Assembly: GCA_964252015.1 (NCBI GenBank) | Contig: CAXULW010000016.1 | Span: 11,402-75,401, forward strand | DNA from: CAXSBR01 sp964252015 | GTDB taxonomy: Bacteria > Actinomycetota > Actinomycetes > Mycobacteriales > Jatrophihabitantaceae | DNA length: 64,000 nt | Direction: 5' to 3' | Shown here: positions 46,199 to 53,479 of the stretch, one piece after another | Numbering within the stretch: position 1 is the stretch's first letter | Layout of the letters: each line of letters opens with the position of its first letter | Position numbers and translations under genes: made by a program | The notes under the pieces: generated by a model | The model's database searches: none | What the model was told of the DNA's origin: nothing | Seen by the model: only the letters and a program-made list of their open reading frames with translations

Positions 46199-46258
46199 GA
46201 CAGAGGGGACAACGCTGTGAAGCGGGGCGCCTGACGGCAACCCGCGTCCCCCTCTGTC
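46199..46258 (-). promoter_or_regulatory. Long dyad between the riboswitch and gcvP start
   Basis: GACAGAGGGG (46199-46208) and CCCCTCTGTC (46249-46258) are perfect inverted repeats with a 40-base interior. It lies between the aptamer and the gcvP start and may form the expression platform that the riboswitch controls, by masking or freeing the ribosome site. Confidence 0.5.
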
Positions 46259-46277
46259 GGCCCACCACAAGTGGCGG

Positions 46278-46402
46278 CGCTTCAGAGTGGCCAGGCCCGG
46301 GCGGTCCTTCATGCCTGAGAGGTTGACGGGGAAGTTGCCCCTTCGGCGCCGCCGGCGTTTCGTTCCCGCGGTGGGAGACGAGACCCTGGCGAGCTCTCCC
46401 GT
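46278..46402 (-). ncRNA. Glycine riboswitch of gcvP
   Basis: On the minus strand the conserved elements occur in the right order: GGGAGAG (46400-46394), GCGCCGAAGGGGCAA (46349-46335), CTCTCAGGCA (46321-46312), AGGACCG (46308-46302) and CACTCTGAAG (46289-46280). These match the gcvT-type aptamer. Only one aptamer is seen, not the tandem form. It lies ~105 bases upstream of gcvP, as in other actinomycetes. Glycine binding should turn expression on. Confidence 0.9.
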
Positions 46403-46498
46403 CCGGGATGTTCGGCCACCTCGAAAATACCAGGCGAACCCCGGTCGAAGGTGCGACGTGGCCCACGTTCCTGAATGCCGAGGCTCAACGCTCGCTGC

Positions 46499-46570
46499 GC
46501 GCTGGGTCAGCGTTGCGCTGGGTCAGCGTTGCACTGGGTCAACGCTCGCTCCGCACTGGGTCAGCGCGCA
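46499..46570. repeat. 16-bp tandem repeats upstream of the gcvP riboswitch
   Basis: GCGCTGGGTCAGCGTT at 46499-46514 and 46515-46530, a variant at 46531-46546, and a partial copy at 46553-46570. Each unit holds CGCTG and CAGCG in inverse orientation, so each can form a small hairpin. The array lies between gcvP's leader and the end of the MerR gene, possibly near the gcvP promoter. Confidence 0.85.
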
Positions 46571-46651
46571 CCGCCTCGGTGCAGTCGCGCGGGCGGCGTG
46601 TCGGCCGGTACGGGGGCCAACGCTAGGGGTGGTAGGGCCCAGGGGTGCGGG

Positions 46652-47242
46652 TCAGCCGGCGGTACGGCGCAGGCGTCGGCGCGACAGCTCATCCGCCCCG
46701 TCGCTCAGACCCGGGGTGGCCGGGACGTCGTCGGGGGCGTCAGCCCGCTCGCCCGGGAACTTGGCCAGCGACCCGACCAGCTCGTGCAGTGCGCCGCTGA
46801 CAGCAATACCGAAAACGCCCTGGCCCCCGCGCAGCAGGTCGACGACCTCTTCGGCCGAGGTGCACTCGTACACGGTGGTGCCATCGGAGAACAGCGTGAT
46901 CCGGGCCAGGTCCTCGACGCCGCGGCGGCGCAGCGCCTCCACGGCCAGGCGGATGTTCTGCAGCGAGACCCCGGTGTCGAGCAGGCGCTTGACCACCTTG
47001 AGCACCAGGATGTCCTTGAACGAGTAGAGCCGCTGGCTGCCTGATCCGGCTGCGGAACGCACCGACGGGACGACGAGCTCGGTGCGGGCCCAGTAGTCGA
47101 GCTGGCGGTAGGTGATACCGGCGACCGTGCACGCCGTCGGGCCGCGGTAGCCGACGTAGGCATCGGTGCCCAGCCCGGCGGAGGCGAACAACGCCTGCTG
47201 CTCGGGGAACTGCTCGTCCGTTCCAGACACCAGCGATCCCAC
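46652..47242 (-). CDS. MerR-family regulator (Rv1830/ResR-like)
   Basis: 196 residues from GTG 47242. MerR HTH: CTVAGITYRQLDYWARTELV, SQRLYSFKDILVLKVVKRLL, DTGVSLQNIRLAVEAL. Then a conserved ~100-residue domain (LARITLFSDGTTVYECTSAE, VVDLLRGGQGVFGIAV). Order next to DUF151 and FtsR matches Mycobacterium tuberculosis Rv1828-Rv1830. The Rv1830 homologue controls growth and division timing. GTG 47230 is a possible alternative start. Confidence 0.88.
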   Translation of the reverse strand: MGSLVSGTDEQFPEQQALFASAGLGTDAYVGYRGPTACTVAGITYRQLDYWARTELVVPSVRSAAGSGSQRLYSFKDILVLKVVKRLLDTGVSLQNIRLAVEALRRRGVEDLARITLFSDGTTVYECTSAEEVVDLLRGGQGVFGIAVSGALHELVGSLAKFPGERADAPDDVPATPGLSDGADELSRRRLRRTAG

Positions 47243-47497
47243 TCTCTGCTTCGGCCCAGACGGATACCGGAGCTGTTACCCCGACAGCTGGACGCTACGC
47301 CGCCACCGCGTCTGATCGCCTGTTCTGCGCTGGCCTCGTCATCCGAGGACCGCAAATCCAGCCGCTGGAATTCCATCGCTGGAATTCAGACGTGGTGATC
47401 CCTCGACGCTAGGTGGGTGCCGCGCCGTGGTCAACGCGCCGCGCGGCCGTTGCCTAAACGTGACCCTCAACCTCAGCTTGAGGCTTTGCGGAGGCCT

Positions 47498-48007
47498 TCA
47501 GGTACCACTGGCGAAGTCGTCCGGCGAGATCTGGTCCAGGAACTCACGGAACCGCTCGACCTCACCCTCCGGGATCGCCGCTTCGGCGTCCGGCTCGGTC
47601 TCCTCCTCGTCGCCGTCCGGAATGAGGATCCCGGCTGCCTCGAGCACGGATTCGTCGGCGAGGATGGTCGACTCGGTGCGCAGGGCCAACGCGATCGCGT
47701 CCGACGGACGGGCGCTGACCGTGGTGCCGTCGCCGAAGACCAGCTCGGCGAAGAAGATCTCGTCGCGCAATTCGGTGATGCGGACCTCGGTCAACGACGC
47801 GTGCAGGGCGCCGACGACGTCCCGTAGCAGGTCGTGGGTGAGCGGACGTTCCGAGACCGTGCCCTTCTGGTGGAACGCGATGGCGTTGGCCTCCACCGCG
47901 CCGATCCAGATCGGCAGGTACCGCACGCCCGAGGTCTCCTTGAGCAGGACGACGGGCTGGTTGGCGGGTAATTCGACCCTGACTCCGACGACCTCGACCG
48001 GCTGCAT
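47498..48007 (-). CDS. DUF151 bifunctional nuclease-like protein
   Basis: 169 residues from ATG 48007, with GAGGAG upstream. Core DUF151: VEVVGVRVELPANQPVVLL, LPIWIGAVEANAIAFHQKG, RPLTHDLLRDVVGAL, SARPSDAIALALRTESTILA. Some members cleave DNA or RNA; for the actinobacterial group (Rv1829) the role is unclear. The acidic C-terminal tail is EEETEPDAEAA-like. Position between two MerR genes is conserved. Confidence 0.88.
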   Translation of the reverse strand: MQPVEVVGVRVELPANQPVVLLKETSGVRYLPIWIGAVEANAIAFHQKGTVSERPLTHDLLRDVVGALHASLTEVRITELRDEIFFAELVFGDGTTVSARPSDAIALALRTESTILADESVLEAAGILIPDGDEEETEPDAEAAIPEGEVERFREFLDQISPDDFASGT

Positions 48008-48118
48008 CGTGCTCTCCTCGTCGGTCGGCAAAACTGCAAGTGCGCGCCGTTGACGCTACACGCGCGGCTGGTCTGGCGTGAGCGAAAACTACGGGCCGAG
48101 GCGAGCAACCGAGGCCCG

Positions 48119-48853
48119 TCAGCGGCCGCCGGTGAACTCGCGCAGGCCGGCCCGCACCAGCGCCGCGTGCAGTTGCACGGACAGGGCCGCCAGCTCGCGC
48201 ACAGTGTCCTGAGCCCGGGCCCGGGCGTCTGTGTTGCGCTGCTTGGACATCGGTCCGACGACCTGTCCGAACAGGCCGACTTCACGGTCGGCCGCGCTCC
48301 GGAAAGCGCGCAGATGCCGGCCTTCCAGCCCGAACCGGGCCATCTCGGCGACGACCTGGGCCACGGCCAGCGCGTCGTCGTCGTAGCGCCCGGCCGGACC
48401 GGATGAGATCAGACCGAACTGTTCGAGCTGGTTGAGCTGTTCGGGACTGAGGCCGGCCGAGTGGCACAATTCCTCGGCGGTGAGACGCAGGGCCGCCGGG
48501 TGCAGGCGGAAGTCGTCCGGACCGGGCGCGTCGGACAGCTGCAACCGCACCGCCTTGGGCACGCCGCCGGGACCGGCCGGGCGCAGGCCGCGATCGATGG
48601 CGGCGAGCTGTTCCTTGATCACCCGCAGCGGCAGGTAGTGGTCACGCTGCTGGGTCAGGATGTAGCGCAGCCGCACCACGTCGGCGGTCCCGAACTTGCG
48701 GTAGCCCGATGCGGTCCGCTCCGGTTCTACCAGCCCCTCGGATTCGAGGAAGCGGATCTTGCTGATGGTGATGTCGGGAAAGTCGTCCTTGAGCTGCTGG
48801 AGGACCTCGCCGATCGGCAGGGTGGCCCGGCCTTGATCCGGTGTCGACGTCAT
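48119..48853 (-). CDS. ftsR: MerR-family regulator FtsR
   Basis: 244 residues. The HTH ATLPIGEVLQQLKDDFPDIT, ISKIRFLESEGLVEPERTAS and GYRKF is the FtsR/Rv1828 type, which in corynebacteria activates ftsZ. The C-terminal region is long, helical and contains the Pro/Gly linker RPAGPGGVP. Located between garA and DUF151 as in mycobacteria. Role in cell division is inferred from homologues. Confidence 0.88.
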   Translation of the reverse strand: MTSTPDQGRATLPIGEVLQQLKDDFPDITISKIRFLESEGLVEPERTASGYRKFGTADVVRLRYILTQQRDHYLPLRVIKEQLAAIDRGLRPAGPGGVPKAVRLQLSDAPGPDDFRLHPAALRLTAEELCHSAGLSPEQLNQLEQFGLISSGPAGRYDDDALAVAQVVAEMARFGLEGRHLRAFRSAADREVGLFGQVVGPMSKQRNTDARARAQDTVRELAALSVQLHAALVRAGLREFTGGR

Positions 48854-48933
48854 GAGGCGCGGGTCATGGTGTGCAGGTTATGGAGGTGCGGTTCATCGTG
48901 TGCGGGTCATGGTGTGAAGGTCACCGTTCGCCG

Positions 48934-49467
48934 TCATGCGGGGATGGAGCTGCTGTCCGAGGTGAGGAAGACCAGCCGGAACTTGCCGATCTGGACCTCG
49001 TCGGAGCCGGCCAGCAGGGCCGAGTCGATGCGCTGACGGTTCACGTAGGTGCCGTTGAGGCTGCCGACGTCGTGGACCGAGAACCCGCCGTTGGGTTCAC
49101 GCCGGAAGTCGACGTGGCGCCGCGACACGGTCACGTCGTCGAGGAAGATGTCGCTGTCGGGGTGACGGCCGGCGGTGGTGACGTCCTGGTCGAGCAGGAA
49201 CCGGCTGCCCGCATTGGGTCCGCGTTTGACCACGAGCAACGCCGAGCCGGGCGGCAGGGCGTCGACCGCACCTTGGTGGGCGTCGGTTGAGAAGTCGGTG
49301 ACGTCGGGCTCGGCCGGGGCGGGCGCGACGGCGGAGAAGATGGAGGTGGTGTCGGCCCGACCGGACGGGGTGAGCTGGGGCGACGGGTCCAGCGATGCGC
49401 CGCAGTTGGCGCAGAACCGGCTGTCGGAGGGGTTTTCCGACCCGCAGGAGGTGCAGAACACTCGCAT
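48934..49467 (-). CDS. garA: GarA-type FHA protein with N-terminal zinc ribbon
   Basis: 177 residues from ATG 49467. N-terminal zinc ribbon (CTSCGSEN, then FCANCGASL), a linker with the TTS motif in ADTTSIFSA (kinase target, compare ETTS in mycobacterial GarA), then an FHA domain: TAGRHPDSDIFLDDVTVSRR, HVDF, DVGSLNGTYVNRQRI. GarA binds and inhibits 2-oxoglutarate dehydrogenase or activates glutamate synthase until Ser/Thr kinases phosphorylate it. It lies next to gcvH as in mycobacteria. Confidence 0.9.
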   Translation of the reverse strand: MRVFCTSCGSENPSDSRFCANCGASLDPSPQLTPSGRADTTSIFSAVAPAPAEPDVTDFSTDAHQGAVDALPPGSALLVVKRGPNAGSRFLLDQDVTTAGRHPDSDIFLDDVTVSRRHVDFRREPNGGFSVHDVGSLNGTYVNRQRIDSALLAGSDEVQIGKFRLVFLTSDSSSIPA

Positions 49468-49616
49468 CGCCTTTCGTCGCACAGATTGGGAGATCGGGGA
49501 GGTTGAGCTGATCGGGAGGTCAGCTAATCGGTGCGTTGATCATTACCGCCTCGGCGTCGCGCCACCGAGCAGCGGGTTAATAAGACCCTAGTTGGCCGCG
49601 ACGGCAAGGGTCAATC

Positions 49617-49715
49617 AGCAGTAGAGGCTCACAGTCTGCGGCAGCAGTAAAGGCGCACAGTCTGCGGCAGCAGTAGAGGCGCACAGTCTGCGGCAGCAAA
49701 GGTCACAGTCGGCGG
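49617..49715. repeat. 26-bp tandem repeats between gcvH and garA
   Basis: The core CACAGTCTGCGG occurs at 49630, 49656 and 49682, exactly 26 bp apart, and a variant at 49704 marks a shortened last unit. The array fills the gap 3' of gcvH and 5' of garA. It could hold the garA promoter region or act as a terminator; no clear promoter is seen within it. Confidence 0.9.
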
Positions 49716-49724
49716 CGAACCGCG

Positions 49725-50126
49725 TCAGGACGCGGTGACCTGGCGATAGGCGTCGGCATCGAGCAGCCCGTCGAACTCGCCTGCGTCGGAGACCTTGATC
49801 TCGACCAGCCAGCCATCACCGTAGGGGTCGGAATTGGCCAGTTCCGGAGTGGCCTCCACCTGCTCGTTGCGGGTGACGATCTCGCCGGCGACCGGCGACA
49901 CGACGTCGGACACGCTCTTGGTGGACTCGACCTCACCGAGAGCCTCACCCGCGGCCACGGTGGCGCCGACCTCCGGCAACTGCACGAAAACGATGTCGCC
50001 CAGGGAGTTCTGCGCGTAGTCGGTGATGCCGACCCGGATCACGTCGTCGGCCCCGTCGCTGCGCGCGGCCCACTCGTGGTCAGCGGTGTAGCGCAGGTCG
50101 TCGGGGATGTCGGTTCCATCGCTCAC
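49725..50126 (-). CDS. gcvH: Glycine cleavage system H protein
   Basis: 133 residues. Lipoyl domain: YTADHEWAARSDGADDVIRV, DIVFVQLPEVGATVAAGEAL and VESTKSVSD, where the Lys is the lipoylated residue. It carries the aminomethyl group between GcvP and GcvT. Distance from gcvP suggests independent control; no riboswitch is seen upstream of gcvH. Confidence 0.95.
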   Translation of the reverse strand: MSDGTDIPDDLRYTADHEWAARSDGADDVIRVGITDYAQNSLGDIVFVQLPEVGATVAAGEALGEVESTKSVSDVVSPVAGEIVTRNEQVEATPELANSDPYGDGWLVEIKVSDAGEFDGLLDADAYRQVTAS

Positions 50127-50244
50127 GGCGGGCTCCGTTCGGCGTCGACTCGGTCAGCGAAACCATACCGGCCGGGACCGGGCGCCTCATTGCCCTCGGT
50201 GGGCGGTTGCGCTCGGTGGGCAGGTCAGAACCGCGGCCGCAGTG

Positions 50245-51039
50245 CTACTTGGCCGGTCGGGCGTATTTGTTCTTGCTGGCCGGGCGCAGAACGGTGATGA
50301 CGATCGGCGACGTGCGGGCGATGCTGGCCGTGCCGCCGGCGTTGCGGACCACCGCCGCCACCCCGCCCGGGATCTCCAGCGCGGTCTGCATCGTCGCCGC
50401 CGGGCCGATGGCGCGCACCACGTACGGAGCGCTCAGCGCAGCGCCGTCGAGGACCACCTGCCCGTTCACGTCCCGGAACGCGCTGGTCATGCCCACTCGT
50501 ACCGGTCCGAACTGGATGGCCTCGGCACCGGCTCCGCGCAACTCCTCGACCACGTCGAGCAGGTCCTCGGCCTTGAGGGCGTTCTTCGGATCGGTGATCG
50601 TCACGACCACGCCCGGGCCGGTGGCGGCGACGGTGCCGGTGAGAATGCCGAGCCCGTCGGCCTGGCTCTGGGCCTCGGCCCGCGCGGCCGGGCCGTTCGT
50701 GCCCGCGTCGCGCAGTCGCTGCAAAGTGCCCTGCAGGCTGGTGATCCGAGCGCGCAGGCGGGCGGCTTCGCTGTTCTGGTCGTCGAGGATCGAGATGAGA
50801 TCGTCCGGGCGAGCCCCGGCCAGGGCGTCGCCGCTGGACGTACTGCGCAACTGCACGGCGATGGCGAAGCCGAGCATCAGCGTCAACACCCCGATCAGCG
50901 CCGAGGCCCGTCGGTGCGAGCTCCGCTGGGGCTGACCGTCCGTCGCGCCGGCCGGGCTGACGTTGCCGGCCGGCGGTGCTTCCGGGCCGGCGGGCAGGTC
51001 GGTGTCGGCGGGGTCGGGGCGCTGCGCTTCCTCGGCCAC
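50245..51039 (-). CDS. DUF881 membrane-anchored protein (Rv1825-like)
   Basis: 264 residues. A Pro/Ala-rich cytoplasmic N-terminus, one membrane helix (ALIGVLTLMLGFAIAVQL), a coiled coil (ILDDQNSEAARLRARITSLQ, GTLQRLR) and the DUF881 domain (GPGVVVTITDPKNAL, RVGMTSAFRD, PYVVRAIGP). Paired DUF881 genes around a small basic protein are characteristic of actinobacterial and firmicute envelope/division clusters. Function unresolved. Confidence 0.88.
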   Translation of the reverse strand: MAEEAQRPDPADTDLPAGPEAPPAGNVSPAGATDGQPQRSSHRRASALIGVLTLMLGFAIAVQLRSTSSGDALAGARPDDLISILDDQNSEAARLRARITSLQGTLQRLRDAGTNGPAARAEAQSQADGLGILTGTVAATGPGVVVTITDPKNALKAEDLLDVVEELRGAGAEAIQFGPVRVGMTSAFRDVNGQVVLDGAALSAPYVVRAIGPAATMQTALEIPGGVAAVVRNAGGTASIARTSPIVITVLRPASKNKYARPAK

Positions 51040-51040
51040 G

Positions 51041-51373
51041 TCAGGCCCGGAAGATGCGGCGGCGGATGGCCGCGGCGTTACCGAAGATGCGGATGCCGAG
51101 GACGACGACGACCGCGGTGGACAGCTGGCTGCCCGCGCCGAGCTTGTCGCCGAAGAACACCATCAACGCGGCAACGAGCACGTTGGAGACGAAGGAGACG
51201 ACGAACACCTTGGCGTCGAAGATCCCGTCCAACCGGGCGCGGACGCCCCCGAACACGGCGTCCAGCGCGGCCACGACGGCGATCGGCAGGTAGGGCTCGA
51301 ACACCACCGGCACGGTCGGGCGGAACACCAGGCCGACGATGATGCCGATGACCAGGGCGACGGCGGCGATCAC
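51041..51373 (-). CDS. sbp: Small basic protein (DUF1290)
   Basis: 110 residues with three membrane helices: MIAAVALVIGIIVGLVFRP, PYLPIAVVAALDAVFGGV, FVVSFVSNVLVAALMVFFGD. The PYLPIAVVAALDAVFGG motif is typical of Sbp. The gene overlaps the upstream DUF881 gene by 4 bp and ends 1 bp before the next. Function unknown but conserved with cell-wall genes. Confidence 0.9.
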   Translation of the reverse strand: MIAAVALVIGIIVGLVFRPTVPVVFEPYLPIAVVAALDAVFGGVRARLDGIFDAKVFVVSFVSNVLVAALMVFFGDKLGAGSQLSTAVVVVLGIRIFGNAAAIRRRIFRA

Positions 51374-52395
51374 GACGTCGGCCCGGGACTCGGCGAGTTG
51401 GCAGTGCTGGCCGAGCTGGCGGTGCTGGCCGAGCTGGCGGTGCTGGCCGAGCTGGCGGTCGAGCCGGGAGCGCCGGTGGCCGACGGCGAGGTGGCGGTGG
51501 CGGTGGCGGTGGGGGCGACGGTGCGGGCGTACCTCGGGCCACCACCGGCGCTGGCGGGCAAGTGCAAGTCAGCCTCCTGGCTGATCGTGAACACGAACTG
51601 ATAGGCCGAGGACAACGTCCGGAACCGGTCCGCGACCCGGCTCGACGTCAAGTCGGTGTCGAGCGCGTCCGCTGGTCCGATGGCGGTGATCGAGTACGGC
51701 GCGGCCACCGGGCGGAAGTCGACGAGCACGGCCTGCCCGGCGAAGCGGATCGCGCTGGTCGGGGTGAGCCGGACGTTGTCGACGGCGATGGCCTCCGCCC
51801 CGGCGGACCAGAGCTCGTTGACCACGGCACGCACATCGGTATCGGTGAGCAGTGACACCGAGGAGATCCCGGTCGTGCCGCGCCGCCCGGCCGCGGTGGC
51901 CGACGCGGACAGGGGCGGGTTGCCGATCACCACCCGCAGCCCCGCGCCCTGCACGGCGGTCGCGCCGGCGGCGAGTTCGGCCGCCCGCAGGCGGCGGGCA
52001 TCAGCCGGTCCGAGGGCGCCCGACCCCAGTGTGTCCACGCTGGATTGCAGCGCCCGCACCGAGTTGAGAAGGCCGGTGTTGTCGTGTTCCGCGGTGACGA
52101 CGCGGTGGCGCAGGTCGCTGCGCACCCGGGCATCCACCGGAGCGCTGCGGTTGGTCTGCAGCCAGGCCACGACCAGCAGCAGCCCGACCAACAGGGCACC
52201 GCCCGCGCTCAACAGTCGCTCGGCGCGAGTTCGTCGGCGCTGCTCGGCCAACGCGGTTGCCGCGTCGACCGGCGGGGCCTGCGCGCGGCGGTGGGCCGCC
52301 TCGGCGTATCCCGGGTCCAGGGTGTCGCGCATGAGGCTGTCCAACATCGACGTCAGCCGCCAATCGGGGGGCGGCGTCGGCGGCAGTGCGTTCAC
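51370..52395 (-). CDS. DUF881 membrane-anchored protein (Rv1823-like) with a repetitive tail
   Basis: 341 residues from GTG 52395, fixed by the GTGA overlap with pgsA. N-terminal cytoplasmic part, one helix (LLSAGGALLVGLLLVVAWL), coiled coil and DUF881 domain (GAGLRVVIGNPP, RLTPTSAIRFAGQAVLVDFR). The last ~35 residues are Ser/Ala/Thr repeats (SSASTA units) encoded by an 18-bp DNA repeat at 51401-51454. The tail would lie outside the membrane. Confidence 0.88.
   Translation of the reverse strand: MNALPPTPPPDWRLTSMLDSLMRDTLDPGYAEAAHRRAQAPPVDAATALAEQRRRTRAERLLSAGGALLVGLLLVVAWLQTNRSAPVDARVRSDLRHRVVTAEHDNTGLLNSVRALQSSVDTLGSGALGPADARRLRAAELAAGATAVQGAGLRVVIGNPPLSASATAAGRRGTTGISSVSLLTDTDVRAVVNELWSAGAEAIAVDNVRLTPTSAIRFAGQAVLVDFRPVAAPYSITAIGPADALDTDLTSSRVADRFRTLSSAYQFVFTISQEADLHLPASAGGGPRYARTVAPTATATATSPSATGAPGSTASSASTASSASTASSASTANSPSPGPTS
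51401..51454. repeat. 18-bp tandem repeat, three copies, in the DUF881 tail
   Basis: GCAGTGCTGGCCGAGCTG, then two copies of GCGGTGCTGGCCGAGCTG, head to tail. They encode SSASTA units of the C-terminal tail on the minus strand. Confidence 0.9.
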
Positions 52396-53054
52396 GCTGT
52401 CGCACCGTCGTCGACGGGGCGGCTGGCATCGCCGCGGTCGGTCTGTCCCCGTCGCACGGACGCGACCAGCTGGCCGACGTGCAGCAGGTAGACCCCGCCG
52501 GCCCACAAGTACAACCCGGTACCCCACAACGTGAACGCCCATGCCACCGGGCGGGCCACGTCGGCCACCGTCCCGGACCGCGCGGCCAGCAGCAGGAATG
52601 GGAAGGCGTACAGCAGGTTGAACGTGGCCGCCTTGCCCAGGTAATGCACGGGCAGCGGGCCGTAGCCGTAGCGGCGGAGCACGGTCAGAGCCACGGCCAG
52701 CACGAGGTCACGACCGATGATCAACGCGGCCAGCCACCACGGGATGATGTTGCGCAGCACCAGCCCGACCAGGGTGGCCAGGATGTAGAGACGGTCGGCG
52801 GCGGGGTCGAGCAGTTCCCCGAGCCGGCTGTACTGGTTGAGCCGGCGCGCCAGCACCCCGTCCGCCCAGTCCGATATCCCGGCGGCGATGAGGACGAACA
52901 GTGCGGCCAGGTCGGCGTGCGGGCCGAGCAGCAGGTACAGGAACACCGGGACGCCGAGCAGGCGGGCCACGCTGATCGCGTTCGGGATGGTGACGACGCG
53001 GTCGGTGGACGGCGCCGCCGGGACGGCATTGGTGAAGGGGTCGACCTGGTTCAC
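52392..53054 (-). CDS. pgsA: CDP-alcohol phosphatidyltransferase (PgsA type)
   Basis: 220 residues from GTG 53054; GGGAGAG before it supports the start. The CDP-OH-P signature is complete: DWADGVLARRLNQYSRLGEL followed by LDPAADRL. Six membrane helices. It makes phosphatidylglycerophosphate or a related phospholipid; the order pgsA-DUF881-sbp-DUF881 matches Rv1822-Rv1825 (PgsA2). The stop overlaps the next gene start. tRNA-Pro lies 170 bp upstream. Confidence 0.88.
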   Translation of the reverse strand: MNQVDPFTNAVPAAPSTDRVVTIPNAISVARLLGVPVFLYLLLGPHADLAALFVLIAAGISDWADGVLARRLNQYSRLGELLDPAADRLYILATLVGLVLRNIIPWWLAALIIGRDLVLAVALTVLRRYGYGPLPVHYLGKAATFNLLYAFPFLLLAARSGTVADVARPVAWAFTLWGTGLYLWAGGVYLLHVGQLVASVRRGQTDRGDASRPVDDGATA

Positions 53055-53221
53055 CTGCGCTCTCCCGTCGATCGGGGCGGCTGTTGCCCTGCGGATGTGC
53101 CTGCTCGCACCCGAGCGGCTCCCCTCCGAGCGGCCCCGTGCGAGCGGCCCTGTTCGAGCGACGCTGTCCATGCTGACGTGGGCCGGCGCCGGGCCGGCCC
53201 ACGTCAGCGCGTTCGTGTCTC

Positions 53222-53298
53222 TGGTCGGGATGACAGGATTTGAACCTGCGACCCCCTGACCCCCAGTCAGGTGCGCTACCAAGCTGCGCCACATCCCG
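53222..53298 (-). tRNA. tRNA-Pro (anticodon GGG), CCA encoded
   Basis: 77 nt. Acceptor stem CGGGATG with CATCCCG, D arm with AGCTTGGTAGCG, anticodon stem CCTGA/TCAGG around the loop CTGGGGG, and T arm with GGTTCAAATCC. The loop gives anticodon GGG. Discriminator A is followed by encoded CCA (53224-53222). No integrated element is attached to its 3' end. Confidence 0.95.
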
Positions 53299-53479
53299 AA
53301 GCGTGCGGCACCGAGGTTATCGCACAATCGCCCCGGCCCTACGCGTACGCGCCCGCCGCAGACCGCTGCACGGATCGCGCCCGAACCGCGCCCAGACCAC
53401 CCCGAGACCGGCCCGGGGCCGCTCCCGGACCGCGCCCGAACCGCCCCGGGACCGCTCCTGGACAGATCCGGGCGGGCCG

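Noticed and set aside
46485..46572. 16-bp repeats as a CRISPR array
   Set aside because: The units are directly adjacent without unique spacers and no cas genes are present.
53222..53298. tRNA-Pro as an integration site
   Set aside because: No duplicated tRNA end, integrase or foreign gene flanks it.
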